Source: Bacilli bacterium
Lineage (GTDB): Bacteria; Bacillota_I; Bacilli_A; RFN20; CAG-826
Assembly (NCBI GenBank): GCA_024408095.1
Contig: JAKSVI010000006.1
Span: 1-61,840 of the forward strand
Direction of reading: 5' to 3'
Length of the DNA stretch: 61,840 nucleotides
In this document: positions 54,163-61,840 of the stretch, in pieces
Numbering within the stretch: the stretch's first letter is position 1
How the letters are laid out: the number at the start of each line of letters is the position of its first letter
The notes under the pieces: generated by a model
Seen by the model: only the letters and a program-made list of their open reading frames with translations
Databases searched by the model: none
Told to the model about the DNA's origin: nothing
Program-made: the position numbers and the translations under genes

Positions 54163-56514
54163 AAAAAAAGTTTTCTTAAATTAGTTTGCTTAGCTATGTT
54201 AACATTGCCTCTTGCCTCTTGTGGTCAAGCCCCAGTCCATACACATACTGCTGATGGAAAATGGCATAATGACTTAAGTTCACATTGGCATGTTTGTACT
54301 GGTAATGATAATTACATCATGGACAAAGAAGAACATACTTTCGGCGATCCAGTAATAGTTCAAGCAACATGTACTGAAGCAGGCTCAATTACTTATGAAT
54401 GTGAAGTTTGTGGAAAACGAATCGTTAATGTAATTGAACCAAAAGGACATGATTACAGTGATATTGGAGTTGATAACGACAATCACTGGGTTGAATGTTC
54501 AGTATGTGGAGATGTTGATTCAACAACATTATCTGCTCATTCTTGGTTTCCATACTTAGTTGTTACAGAAGCGACATGTACAACTCCAGGATCTGCAATA
54601 TATGTGTGTTTAGCTTGTGGTGCTTATAAGCTCGTTACAATACCTGCAACAGGTCACACTTGGAGCGAAGATTATGTACATGATGCACAAGGACATCATA
54701 TGCATTTCTGTGAAGATTGTTTAGTTTTGGCTACTGAAGATGATGGCGTAGAAGGTGGCTATGGTGATTGCTCTTTCGTAAATGGTTATGATGATCATAA
54801 TCACTGGGAAGAATGTGAAGTTTGTGGAACTATCAAAGATGGTACAATCGGACATCACACTATTTTTGTGAATAAGACTGAAGATGGACACTGGGTTTCT
54901 TGTAACGATCAATGTGGATTTGAAACAGAATTAGAACCACATAATTTCGTAGATGGTGTCTGTGATGTTTGCGGATATGAAAAAGAAATCACCTCTATTG
55001 AAAGTTTTATTAAAGAGTTAAGTGTTGGAGATAACGCAACAGTCGTAGGACAAGTTGTTTCATTGTTTAAAGAGAATCCATATCAAGGTATTTTCATTGC
55101 TAGTGGCGAATACGCTATTCAGGTATATAAATATGAAGACAAAGATGTAAAAATCGGCGATTATATTGAAGTAACTGGTTCAAAATCATTCTATAGTTCA
55201 AATAGAACAACAGAAATTGATGTTAGCAATGGTGAACTTAACATTTATTCTAAAAAGCCAGCATCATTTGTAGACCCTGTTCCTTACATCTTTAATAAAG
55301 ACACATGGGATTCACTTACAACTGGCACTACAAGTGAGACAAATTTATTCACAAATAGACCAATTCAAGTTGAAGGTATATTTAAATCTATAACAGGTCA
55401 ACCTGGATCAAATTCCACCGCAATTGTTGAAGTTGATGGTAAAGAGATTGAAGTTTATATTAAAAATTGTGTTGATGCACAAGTTGTTAATGCTTTCTTT
55501 GAACTAGAAGCAGGTGATCCAATTATGCTTGTGGGCGTTATTGCCTCCTATAATGGAAAAACTCAAATTGGTTCCCCATGTTATTTAGAGAAATTAACAG
55601 CAAACAAATTAGAGATTACAAATAAAACTGAACTTGAATCAATGAAATTCTATACAACTAATACTTTTGAAGAAGTTATGGCTTGTGTTACAGCCAATGT
55701 AACTTTCGGTAATAGTATTGTTAAAGCTTGTGATTTAGCTGATTTAACTGTACTTAGCGATGGCGGTGCCGGAGCTATGGAAGCTGGCACATATACTGTT
55801 CAACTTGGTTATAAATCATCAACATCAATTACAGATTCTTTTGTTTTTACTGTTGAAGAGGATGCTAGAGGACCTTTAACTGCTGTAAAATTAGACTTAA
55901 CAGTATTTAACGAAAAAGAATGGTTTGTTGGCGATGTGTTCACAACAGAAAGTATCGTGGTTACTGCTGAATATGAAAATGGAGATACCGCCGTTGTGCC
56001 TTATGGTTCTTATGTTGTTTCAGATGAGTTAGAAGGTTCTGTTCTCGCAGTTGCTGGTAAATTAGATTTCACCATCTCTTATACTGCTGGTGAGGTTACA
56101 AAATCCGCCTCAGCTAGTATTAATGTTAAAGAAAAACAAGAACCAGAAACAATTAGTTTTGTTGCTTCTGAACAAGGATGGACTAATGGAGATGCCGTTA
56201 ATTCCTGGACTAGTTCTGATGGTAAGGTCGAGTTATCCTTTATCAAAAATAAAGGCACCCAACCTGCTTACTATACCTCTGGTGGAGGATCCGTTAGATT
56301 ATATAATGTTAATACTTTAAAGATTACTTGTGAGGGTCTAACAAAGGTTGAATTTGTTTTTGATAGTGACAAAGATGGCACATTTAAGGATATAACAGCA
56401 GGAACTTATGTAGGCGATAAAGCTTCAGGTACTTGGACTGGTGAAGCTAACGAAGTTTCTTTTACTGTAGGTTCTGGCCAAAGAAGAATTATTTCAATGG
56501 TTTTTTATAGATAG
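54160..56514 (+). CDS. Cysteine-rich surface lipoprotein with OB-like and Ig-like parts
   Basis: 784 residues. Signal peptide with lipobox LASC (Cys ~21). Residues ~25-285 carry about six CxxC pairs (CEVC, CSVC, CLAC, CEDC, CEVC, CDVC) plus CNDQC, with HWH, NHW and GH motifs and two ATCT-x2-GS repeats; this resembles repeats seen in secreted proteins of gut Clostridia and could bind metal. Residues ~285-410 have an OB-fold look (ATVVGQVVSLFKENPYQGIF, GDYIEVTG). Two bacterial Ig-like parts follow (~510-660) and a C-terminal beta-sandwich (~680-784). Function not known; adhesion or binding of nucleic acid or metal are possible. Confidence 0.65.
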   Translation: MKKSFLKLVCLAMLTLPLASCGQAPVHTHTADGKWHNDLSSHWHVCTGNDNYIMDKEEHTFGDPVIVQATCTEAGSITYECEVCGKRIVNVIEPKGHDYSDIGVDNDNHWVECSVCGDVDSTTLSAHSWFPYLVVTEATCTTPGSAIYVCLACGAYKLVTIPATGHTWSEDYVHDAQGHHMHFCEDCLVLATEDDGVEGGYGDCSFVNGYDDHNHWEECEVCGTIKDGTIGHHTIFVNKTEDGHWVSCNDQCGFETELEPHNFVDGVCDVCGYEKEITSIESFIKELSVGDNATVVGQVVSLFKENPYQGIFIASGEYAIQVYKYEDKDVKIGDYIEVTGSKSFYSSNRTTEIDVSNGELNIYSKKPASFVDPVPYIFNKDTWDSLTTGTTSETNLFTNRPIQVEGIFKSITGQPGSNSTAIVEVDGKEIEVYIKNCVDAQVVNAFFELEAGDPIMLVGVIASYNGKTQIGSPCYLEKLTANKLEITNKTELESMKFYTTNTFEEVMACVTANVTFGNSIVKACDLADLTVLSDGGAGAMEAGTYTVQLGYKSSTSITDSFVFTVEEDARGPLTAVKLDLTVFNEKEWFVGDVFTTESIVVTAEYENGDTAVVPYGSYVVSDELEGSVLAVAGKLDFTISYTAGEVTKSASASINVKEKQEPETISFVASEQGWTNGDAVNSWTSSDGKVELSFIKNKGTQPAYYTSGGGSVRLYNVNTLKITCEGLTKVEFVFDSDKDGTFKDITAGTYVGDKASGTWTGEANEVSFTVGSGQRRIISMVFYR

Positions 56515-56533
56515 TATCTATAAATTAATTAAT

Positions 56534-56562
56534 AAGGTTGAGACATTGTCTCAACCTTTTTT
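56534..56562 (+). terminator. Terminator of the cysteine-rich lipoprotein gene
   Basis: GGTTGAGAC / GTCTCAACC perfect stem, 3-base loop, six T. Confidence 0.93.
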
Positions 56563-56595
56563 ATACAATAAATTTTATTTTAATAAAAAAATATA

Positions 56596-56604
56596 TGATA
56601 TAAT
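56596..56604 (+). promoter_or_regulatory. Extended -10 promoter, leaderless start
   Basis: TG-A-TATAAT ends at 56604; ATG at 56612. Confidence 0.6.
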
Positions 56605-56611
56605 AAGCAGC

Positions 56612-57724
56612 ATGATAGAGATTACAAATTTATTTCTTAATAAAGAAAAACATCAATATAACAACACGTTCAATAAAGGACTAAATTTAGTTGATTATAA
56701 CGATAAAATCATTTTTGATTTATTATCTTTAAAGGAATTAGCAATTAAAGATGGCAAAATTGATATTGATGGTTATTCATTCTTTCCTACTACGGATGAT
56801 GAGCAGTCGTCGATATTTTCTTTAACTATTAATTCTTCTAGTGCCGTCATTGCATCTATATTTGTAGTAAAGAGTGATGAAAAGAAACAAAAGGTTGAAT
56901 CACTTAAAACTAAATTGCTTATCTTAAAAGATATTGTCCCATCAAATAACGAAGAACACGCTTCTAAGATTGATAAAATTCTTAGTATTTTAATTGAAGA
57001 GTCCGCAAACTATGTTTTAATTGATAAAAATAATAAGGTAAATATTCAGAACGATGATGTGATATTTAAATCAGAGAAGCTTGGAAATTTAGTTTGCATT
57101 GTTTTAGATAAAGAGGCGGTTATTGAAAAGCCAGTTGCTGAAAAATTTAGTTCTGAAAAATCAAATGCTGAAGCACCTAGTGGTGAATTAAATTATTATG
57201 ATGATGGTTTCATTGAATTTAAAGAGTTTGATAATCACAAAATGGCACTCAAATCTTATTTTAAATTAAATATCAAAACATTCGCCGTATTATTAATCCC
57301 AATTTTAGGTGTTATTGCATTCGTTTTGAGTACTCCATATTATTTTGCATTTGCTAATTATACTGTTGGTGGGTTTTTTATTGCAGGATTAGTTATATGT
57401 TCTGTAATACTTTATATTTTTGAAATTAATATGTTTGATTTCTTTAAACATAAAGATGACAAAAATCTTAAAAGAAAATGGATTTATGCCTCCATTAGCC
57501 ACGTTGTCACATTAATTGTCGGTACTGGAGCTGGTATTGGATTATTTTTCTTAATTACTCTTCTAGATAAAAAATTTGATATTGCTAATTATTCAATAAG
57601 TATGATTCTCCCAACTATTATTATGTTTATTGTTATATTTTTAATTCCTTTATATGTTAAATATTTACGATTAGTTGTAGATAAAATTACCTCATTATTT
57701 AAAAAGAAAAAGAAGAACGATTAA
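56612..57724 (+). CDS. Membrane protein of unknown function
   Basis: 370 residues from ATG 56612. A longer frame would begin inside the upstream terminator, so it is rejected. The first ~205 residues are soluble and start MIEITNLFLNKEKHQ, with a short GLNLVDYNDK-type beginning reminiscent of an N-terminal regulatory or nucleotide-binding-like domain without a visible P-loop. Four transmembrane helices follow from ~residue 220 to 355 and the tail is Lys-rich. I do not recognise the family. Its end overlaps the converging UDP-sugar dehydrogenase gene by four bases. Confidence 0.6.
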   Translation: MIEITNLFLNKEKHQYNNTFNKGLNLVDYNDKIIFDLLSLKELAIKDGKIDIDGYSFFPTTDDEQSSIFSLTINSSSAVIASIFVVKSDEKKQKVESLKTKLLILKDIVPSNNEEHASKIDKILSILIEESANYVLIDKNNKVNIQNDDVIFKSEKLGNLVCIVLDKEAVIEKPVAEKFSSEKSNAEAPSGELNYYDDGFIEFKEFDNHKMALKSYFKLNIKTFAVLLIPILGVIAFVLSTPYYFAFANYTVGGFFIAGLVICSVILYIFEINMFDFFKHKDDKNLKRKWIYASISHVVTLIVGTGAGIGLFFLITLLDKKFDIANYSISMILPTIIMFIVIFLIPLYVKYLRLVVDKITSLFKKKKKND

Positions 57725-57735
57725 TTCTTCTTTTT
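57707..57735. terminator. Bidirectional terminator with both stop codons in its loop
   Basis: AAAAAGAAGAA / TTCTTCTTTTT with a 7-base loop; the stops of the genes on both strands lie in or beside the loop. Confidence 0.7.
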
Positions 57736-58473
57736 TAATTCTTCATTTGCCTCATGAACTGAAGCTATTAATTTATGTTCGCTTTTAACTTTGTCCATTA
57801 GTTTAATTAAGGCTTTTACATCTTTAGGAAAACAGCTTCCTCCATAACCTCGATTATTTTCGTATACATCTACATGGCTCTTGCCAATTCGATTATCTAA
57901 CATAAATAGATTTTTAACATTATCGTAATTAATATCTAATTTTTCACAAAGATCAAAAATTTCATTGCAGAATGTGACCTTAGTAGCTAAGAACGAATTA
58001 CACATGTATTTTGCCATTTCAGCTTCTTTTGAAGTGCTCTCATATATTTCGCCCTTAAAATCTTTGTAAACTTTTCGAGCTTTAGAGACACTTTCTTTTG
58101 TTCCACCTAAAGTTATCCAGGACATCTTACTCTCATCAGCGTATGGATGATTTTTGGTTTCTCCATAATATTCAGGTTGGAATACTATGTTTTTATGATA
58201 TTTTTTGACCATTTCATCAGTGAATCCAACAATTACAGTGCTTCGAATTATAAATAAATCAGAATCAAATTCGCGTATTACACTTTCAACAATAGAGGTA
58301 TCGCAGCTACCATCTGGTAAACTAGGAGTGGGGACCGAAATAAATAAAGCATCAAGATTTTTTAAATCTGATTTTTTGCCTATATTTAAATAAGGATCAT
58401 AAATAATAGCATCAGGGAACAATTTATGAACGCTCTTACCAACGTGTCCGTATCCAACAATTGCAATTTTCAT
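57721..58473 (-). CDS. UDP-glucose/GDP-mannose dehydrogenase-like, short form
   Basis: 250 residues. N-terminal NAD domain (KIAIVGYGHVGKSV) and central domain with the catalytic cysteine in GYGGSCFPKDVKAL and the KYMCNSFLATKVTFCNE helix. Ordinary members have 390-450 residues; the C-terminal UDP-binding domain is missing. All catalytic residues that can be checked are present, so it may be active on another substrate or need a partner. It lies next to a LicA-like kinase on the same strand (one base between them), so both may decorate surface sugars or lipids. Confidence 0.8.
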   Translation of the reverse strand: MKIAIVGYGHVGKSVHKLFPDAIIYDPYLNIGKKSDLKNLDALFISVPTPSLPDGSCDTSIVESVIREFDSDLFIIRSTVIVGFTDEMVKKYHKNIVFQPEYYGETKNHPYADESKMSWITLGGTKESVSKARKVYKDFKGEIYESTSKEAEMAKYMCNSFLATKVTFCNEIFDLCEKLDINYDNVKNLFMLDNRIGKSHVDVYENNRGYGGSCFPKDVKALIKLMDKVKSEHKLIASVHEANEELKKKN

Positions 58474-58474
58474 A

Positions 58475-59344
58475 TTATAACTTTATCACTTTTTCGTAAG
58501 CTTCGAGAGCGTTATTTAAAAAGAATGTAGCAACATCCATGAAATTATATCCATGAATTTTACCTTCGCCTCTATAATGTTTTGTTAATGCAACGTTATA
58601 CCACTGTAAAGAAATGAATATTCTCCACAAGTAATAAACTCTAATTTGTTCATTAGATGGCTTATTATCAAAATATGCATCTAGAAGTTTTCTGCCTTCT
58701 TCAACACTTGTATTACCGAAACAAGCAATATCATAAATTTCATCATTGTTACCCATGAATTCAAAGTCAATTAAATGATAGGAATTTTCGCCTTTTATGA
58801 TATTACTTCTTTGTGCATCGTTATGCGAGAAAACTAATGCCCTTTTTTCAAGATATTCTTTATGAGAAAAAAGATAATTTCTTAAATTTAAATAGGGATT
58901 TGCATGGTTTTTCACATAAATTAATGCATTTTTCTCATATTCTAAAACAAATCTTTTGAATGGTTGATAGTCCGAATTTGAGACTTTTTTAGATGAATGA
59001 AGAGTATGAAATATTTTTGCAACTTCACTATAATTCCATGAATCAACTTTATCTAAGGATTGGCCCTCAATATATTCATTTGCTTTTATACCTGTATTAG
59101 GATCAAAATAGACATTATTAGATGTTATGCCTAATTCTATAACAATTCGCTGGTTATCTCTTTCCAAAAATCTATCTACCATCTCGTTAGCTTGTTCGGT
59201 TGGAATATATAATACAAATTTCTTTTTGTTTTTATCTTGTACAACAAAAGATGAATTCATCATTCCACCCATTAAAGGAGAGATGATTGAAGAGCCTTCG
59301 CCTAGTATCATGTTTAGCAGATTGTGTATTTCATCATTTGACAT
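58475..59344 (-). CDS. Phosphotransferase-family kinase (choline/ethanolamine-kinase-like, LicA type)
   Basis: 289 residues. Protein-kinase-like fold. The Brenner motif HNDAQRSNII with catalytic Asp, and the metal DFE in HLIDFEFMGNN, are clear; the N-terminal part MGGMMNSSFVVQDKNKKKF is the nucleotide loop region. Such enzymes phosphorylate choline, ethanolamine, hydroxylysine or sugars. LicA in low-GC bacteria makes phosphocholine for cell-surface polymers. The companion cytidylyltransferase LicC is not in the window. Substrate is undecided. Confidence 0.82.
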   Translation of the reverse strand: MSNDEIHNLLNMILGEGSSIISPLMGGMMNSSFVVQDKNKKKFVLYIPTEQANEMVDRFLERDNQRIVIELGITSNNVYFDPNTGIKANEYIEGQSLDKVDSWNYSEVAKIFHTLHSSKKVSNSDYQPFKRFVLEYEKNALIYVKNHANPYLNLRNYLFSHKEYLEKRALVFSHNDAQRSNIIKGENSYHLIDFEFMGNNDEIYDIACFGNTSVEEGRKLLDAYFDNKPSNEQIRVYYLWRIFISLQWYNVALTKHYRGEGKIHGYNFMDVATFFLNNALEAYEKVIKL

Positions 59345-59392
59345 ATGAAATAGTATAGCACTTTAAAAAATATTTATTTACAATAGAGTTGT

Positions 59393-59907
59393 ATGAATAA
59401 GAAAAATTTTGTTATTGGTTTATTGTTTGGAATATTTGCTTTAGCGACTAATATCTTTATATTAGTTGAGGCCGGAACTCCTGGTGGTGCTAGTGGAATG
59501 CAATCAACTGGTGTTAGTCAAGCAATTGGGGATGCTATTAATACAATGGTTCCATCTCATCCAATAGATACAAGTGATCCAAATTATTTATCATTTATGA
59601 GAAAATTTATTGGCCATTTCTCTTTATTTGGGGTTTCAGGAATATTTACCATTCTTTCACTTATTTTCTTTTTAAAAGATAAATTTAAAAGCAATTGGTT
59701 TGTTTTTTAATAAGTTCTGGAAGTGGATTTTTCTTTGCTGGTTTATCTGAAATAATTCAACTATTTACTGATGGACGAGCAGGAACATTTACAGATGTGT
59801 TAATTGATTTTGCTGGTTATTTATTATATTCGATTATAGTTTTCCTTATCTTCTTATTAATAAATTACGCGTACAAGAAAAAGAGATTAAAAGAAAGCAT
59901 CTCCTAG
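59393..59907 (+). pseudogene. VanZ-like membrane protein, interrupted by a frameshift
   Basis: Two frames together give one ~170-residue VanZ-like protein. The first (59393-59710) ends at TAA after FKSNWFVF; the second (from 59695, ending at 59907) continues LISSGSGFFFAGLSEIIQLFTDGR and TDVLIDFAGY, the conserved VanZ end. KFIGHFSLFG in the first frame is the conserved start of that core. The break falls on a run of six T at 59703-59708; one more T would restore the frame. It could be a sequencing error in the run, a real mutation, or slippage of -1 at GTTTTTTAA. Promoter TACAAT at 59379; ATG 59393. Confidence 0.7.
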
Positions 59908-59914
59908 AGATGCT
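59896..59914. terminator. Bidirectional terminator between VanZ-like and plsC
   Basis: AGCATCTC / GAGATGCT stem with 3-base loop. The VanZ-like stop lies in it. Confidence 0.7.
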
Positions 59915-59915
59915 C

Positions 59916-60728
59916 TTATTGTGCTAAGTTTTCTAACATTAAGCCTCTAACTTTATCGCTTAATGCTTTTGCTGTCATTCCATCATATTCTTCAAACGGA
60001 ATGACCTTTACAATTTCTAATTTTGTTAGTGTTCTACGAGGAGCTCTTTTTGCAATTTTATTACTGTTTTTTATAGTGGTGACAACAACAGGAGCCTTAC
60101 TTTTTATAGCGATGTTGAATACGCCTTCATGAAATTCACCAAGTTGACCATCATGATGCCTTGTTCCTTCTGGGTATACCGCAACACTGGCATAGTCGTT
60201 TTCAATTAATTTAATGCATTTATTCATGACTCCAAGAGATTGAATTGGATCATCTCTATTAATAGTGCAATAACAGCTTGGAAGCATAAGTTTGCCTCCA
60301 ATTGGAATTTTAAGATTTTCTGGTTTGGTAATATAAACCAATTCCCTTTTAGCTAATTTTTCAGTTAAAAGCATTGGATCAAAGTTACTGACATGATTGC
60401 AAACTAATAAAAATCTTTCATTTTTTGGAAGCATATTTTTGCCAATAACCTTGCATAAAGCACCACATATATGATTACTTACAATAATACCTTCTCTTAA
60501 CCAAAATAAGGCGTTTTTGCTGGGTTTTTCACGTTCTTTTGTTTGGCTATAGCAGTGACCTATTAAGGCTACAACCCACCACCAAATAAATAAAATTACT
60601 ACTAATCCAGCAATAAATAAAACAAGTGGTTTATAAAAATCATATCCATGTTGAACAGGCCAAAATGTTAGACTGCCAACAACAGCTAAAACGATACTAG
60701 CTAAAACTGTGCTTAGTGTAATAATCAT
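59916..60728 (-). CDS. plsC: 1-acylglycerol-3-phosphate acyltransferase PlsC-like
   Basis: 270 residues. Makes phosphatidic acid. Two N-terminal transmembrane segments (VLASIVLAVVGSLTFWP and LVLFIAGLVVILFIWWWVV), then the acyltransferase motifs NHVSNFDPM (H-x4-D), TINRDD, and VYPEGTRHHDG. The order and length fit PlsC. Follows the lipid kinase gene by three bases on the same strand, so both are made together. Confidence 0.9.
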   Translation of the reverse strand: MIITLSTVLASIVLAVVGSLTFWPVQHGYDFYKPLVLFIAGLVVILFIWWWVVALIGHCYSQTKEREKPSKNALFWLREGIIVSNHICGALCKVIGKNMLPKNERFLLVCNHVSNFDPMLLTEKLAKRELVYITKPENLKIPIGGKLMLPSCYCTINRDDPIQSLGVMNKCIKLIENDYASVAVYPEGTRHHDGQLGEFHEGVFNIAIKSKAPVVVTTIKNSNKIAKRAPRRTLTKLEIVKVIPFEEYDGMTAKALSDKVRGLMLENLAQ

Positions 60729-60731
60729 ATA

Positions 60732-61637
60732 TTATTCAGGAATAACTAATTTGATAGCTTTTGGAACAACACTAACTGTGAATGTTTTACCTTTAATCAT
60801 TTCTCCATCAATACAAATATCTATATCTTTTGGAGCAAGAATTTTTACTTGTTTAGCTTGTGCATAACTAACATATGGATGTGGTTTATCTAATAATCTA
60901 CCTTCGGTATATGTATTTACAATCATTCCAAAGTGTGGGAATGACATACATTTAATTAAACAAACATCCATTAAGCCATCTGTATTAGAACTTTTTGGTG
61001 CGCATTTAAATCTAGCACCAACATATTGCCCTTGGCTGATAGTGCATAAGAGCATGTGCCTATGATTTAAAGGCATGTCATCAGCAAAAACCTTGATTTT
61101 GTTATATCTTCCTTTTAGGACTGCGACTTTAAATGCTTTATCGTATGGTTTATCTTTTCCCATCTTTTTATATTTATTGCCTACAGCGCCGACAATAGCA
61201 TCGAATCCAAAGTTAATAACATTAATGCTGTACCAAGGTTCTATTAATTTTTCTCCTTCAATTTTACTTAAATCAATTAATTGAGTTTTTCCATTGATTA
61301 AGGTCTTGAAATTTTGGAATTTATTTTCTCCGCCATAGATTTTGACAAAGTCATTGCCAGTTCCAACTGCTAAGATTGCAAGTTCAGCATTTGGTATGCC
61401 GACCAATCCATTAACAACCTCATGAACTGTGCCATCTCCTCCACATGCGTAAACCCTAACGGTTTCTTTTGTTTCTTTTTTAAAATAATTTCTTAAATAA
61501 GGAATAACTTCTCTGGGACCAGTAGTTAGATAAACCTCATAATCAAGTCCTTTAAAGTTTGCAAGAATTTCTTCAGAAAGATTAGCTTTCGTGTTTTCTC
61601 CTCCTGAAGAACGATTAATTATTATTAAATGCTTCAT
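60732..61637 (-). CDS. Lipid kinase, diacylglycerol kinase/YegS family
   Basis: 301 residues from ATG 61637. A longer frame beginning at 61688 adds 17 hydrophobic residues and overlies the Shine-Dalgarno (GAGGGA), so it is rejected. Family marks: INRSSGGENTK, ACGGDGTVHEVVNGLVG (the GGDGT nucleotide site) and AVGTGNDFVK. DgkB-type enzymes phosphorylate diacylglycerol, restoring phosphatidic acid after lipoteichoic-acid synthesis. Coupled with plsC, both giving phosphatidic acid. The YegS branch can use other lipids. Confidence 0.87.
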   Translation of the reverse strand: MKHLIIINRSSGGENTKANLSEEILANFKGLDYEVYLTTGPREVIPYLRNYFKKETKETVRVYACGGDGTVHEVVNGLVGIPNAELAILAVGTGNDFVKIYGGENKFQNFKTLINGKTQLIDLSKIEGEKLIEPWYSINVINFGFDAIVGAVGNKYKKMGKDKPYDKAFKVAVLKGRYNKIKVFADDMPLNHRHMLLCTISQGQYVGARFKCAPKSSNTDGLMDVCLIKCMSFPHFGMIVNTYTEGRLLDKPHPYVSYAQAKQVKILAPKDIDICIDGEMIKGKTFTVSVVPKAIKLVIPE

Positions 61638-61688
61638 AAAAAATCCCTCTGCATAAATAATAACCCATATTATAAATATGAAAAGCAT

Positions 61689-61840
61689 TTTTTTATTTAC
61701 AAAAATAACAAAATGTTATGAATATAGATAGAATCAATTTTATTTATGTGTGGAAATGTAAAAAAATACGAGTAAATTATATTTGTAAAGGAGAATTTAA
61801 CTATTAATAAATCAAGAGAAAAATGATTTATACGACAAAA
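61689..61840. other. Window end, no assigned gene
   Basis: AT-rich 150 bases. A Shine-Dalgarno-like AAAGGAG at 61787-61793 is present, but no ATG, GTG or TTG starts at the right distance and stays open; a gene may begin just beyond the window. Confidence 0.4.

Noticed and set aside
56546-56611. Upstream start for the membrane protein gene at 56612
   Set aside because: It would begin inside the terminator hairpin and cover the promoter.

Overview
The window is AT-rich, densely packed bacterial DNA from a low-GC Gram-positive lineage. TGA is used as a stop (for example the ATGA overlaps at 28321 and 36515) and tryptophan is TGG, so this is not the Mycoplasma code. Several signals point to a genome-reduced, probably host-associated member of the Bacilli/Mycoplasmatota border group: Bacillus-type gene order with many genes missing, a B-type RNase P RNA, the SUF system with SufU, a riboflavin importer under an FMN riboswitch, RpoE (delta), RecU, GpsB and YmcA-type proteins. 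The taxonomic placement is inference from gene content and was not tested.

Layout. 1-4000: end of a membrane protein gene, then a reverse-strand sugar cluster (lipoprotein glycosidase-like protein, GH78-like rhamnosidase, ManA). 4100-10500: ABC exporter, aldose epimerase, flippase-like membrane protein, lipid-type glycosyltransferase, YhaM nuclease. 10480-14710, reverse: HIT protein and two overlapping lipoprotein genes, one a parvulin-type foldase. 14890-22890: sufCDSUB followed without a gap by mnmG, rsmG and parA (no parB). 22890-24000: FMN riboswitch, RibU, and a 59-residue ferredoxin on the other strand. 24060-31710: two unknown membrane proteins, cmk, der, hup, a short CCA-type nucleotidyltransferase, dnaD, nth, then recU and a DEDDh exonuclease in reverse, then gpsB and rnpB. 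31730-38250: pgsA, cinA, recA, a structured untranslated stretch, rny, ymdB, miaB, ymcA. 38260-43160: miaA, tcdA, fhs, a phosphohexomutase. 43200-48110: two large fused ATPase/FtsX-type ABC proteins. 48120-53710: ychF, ispF, argS, rpoE, nrnA, a CysQ-like phosphatase. Then tRNA-Gln(CUG) and nfu in reverse. 54000-61840: a cysteine-rich lipoprotein, an unknown membrane protein, a shortened UDP-glucose-dehydrogenase-like enzyme, a LicA-like kinase, a VanZ-like gene broken by a frameshift, PlsC, and a diacylglycerol-kinase-like enzyme.

How it fits together. The SUF genes, Nfu and ferredoxin form an iron-sulfur supply whose clients are also here (Nth, MiaB). MiaA/MiaB, MnmG and TcdA modify tRNA. 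RNase Y, YmdB, MiaB and a YmcA-type protein form one run, matching the known link between the Bacillus Y-complex, RNase Y and MiaB. PgsA, PlsC, the lipid kinase and the GT4 enzyme outline a small phospholipid/glycolipid pathway. Gene order follows Bacillus subtilis in two blocks (cmk-der-hup-cca-dnaD-nth-recU-gpsB-rnpB and pgsA-cinA-recA-rny-ymdB-miaB-ymcA-miaA), but ponA, mutSL, hfq, spoVS and parB are missing from their expected places.

Two regulatory themes stand out. Several genes have an extended -10 or -10 box ending 6-7 bases before the ATG with no Shine-Dalgarno sequence, which implies leaderless mRNAs. Convergent gene pairs share bidirectional terminators that overlap their stop codons. 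I found no phage, transposon or CRISPR array. No clearly new multi-gene system is evident; the best candidates for something undescribed are the structured RNA upstream of rny, the compact FMN switch, the foldase lipoprotein pair and the cysteine-rich lipoprotein.
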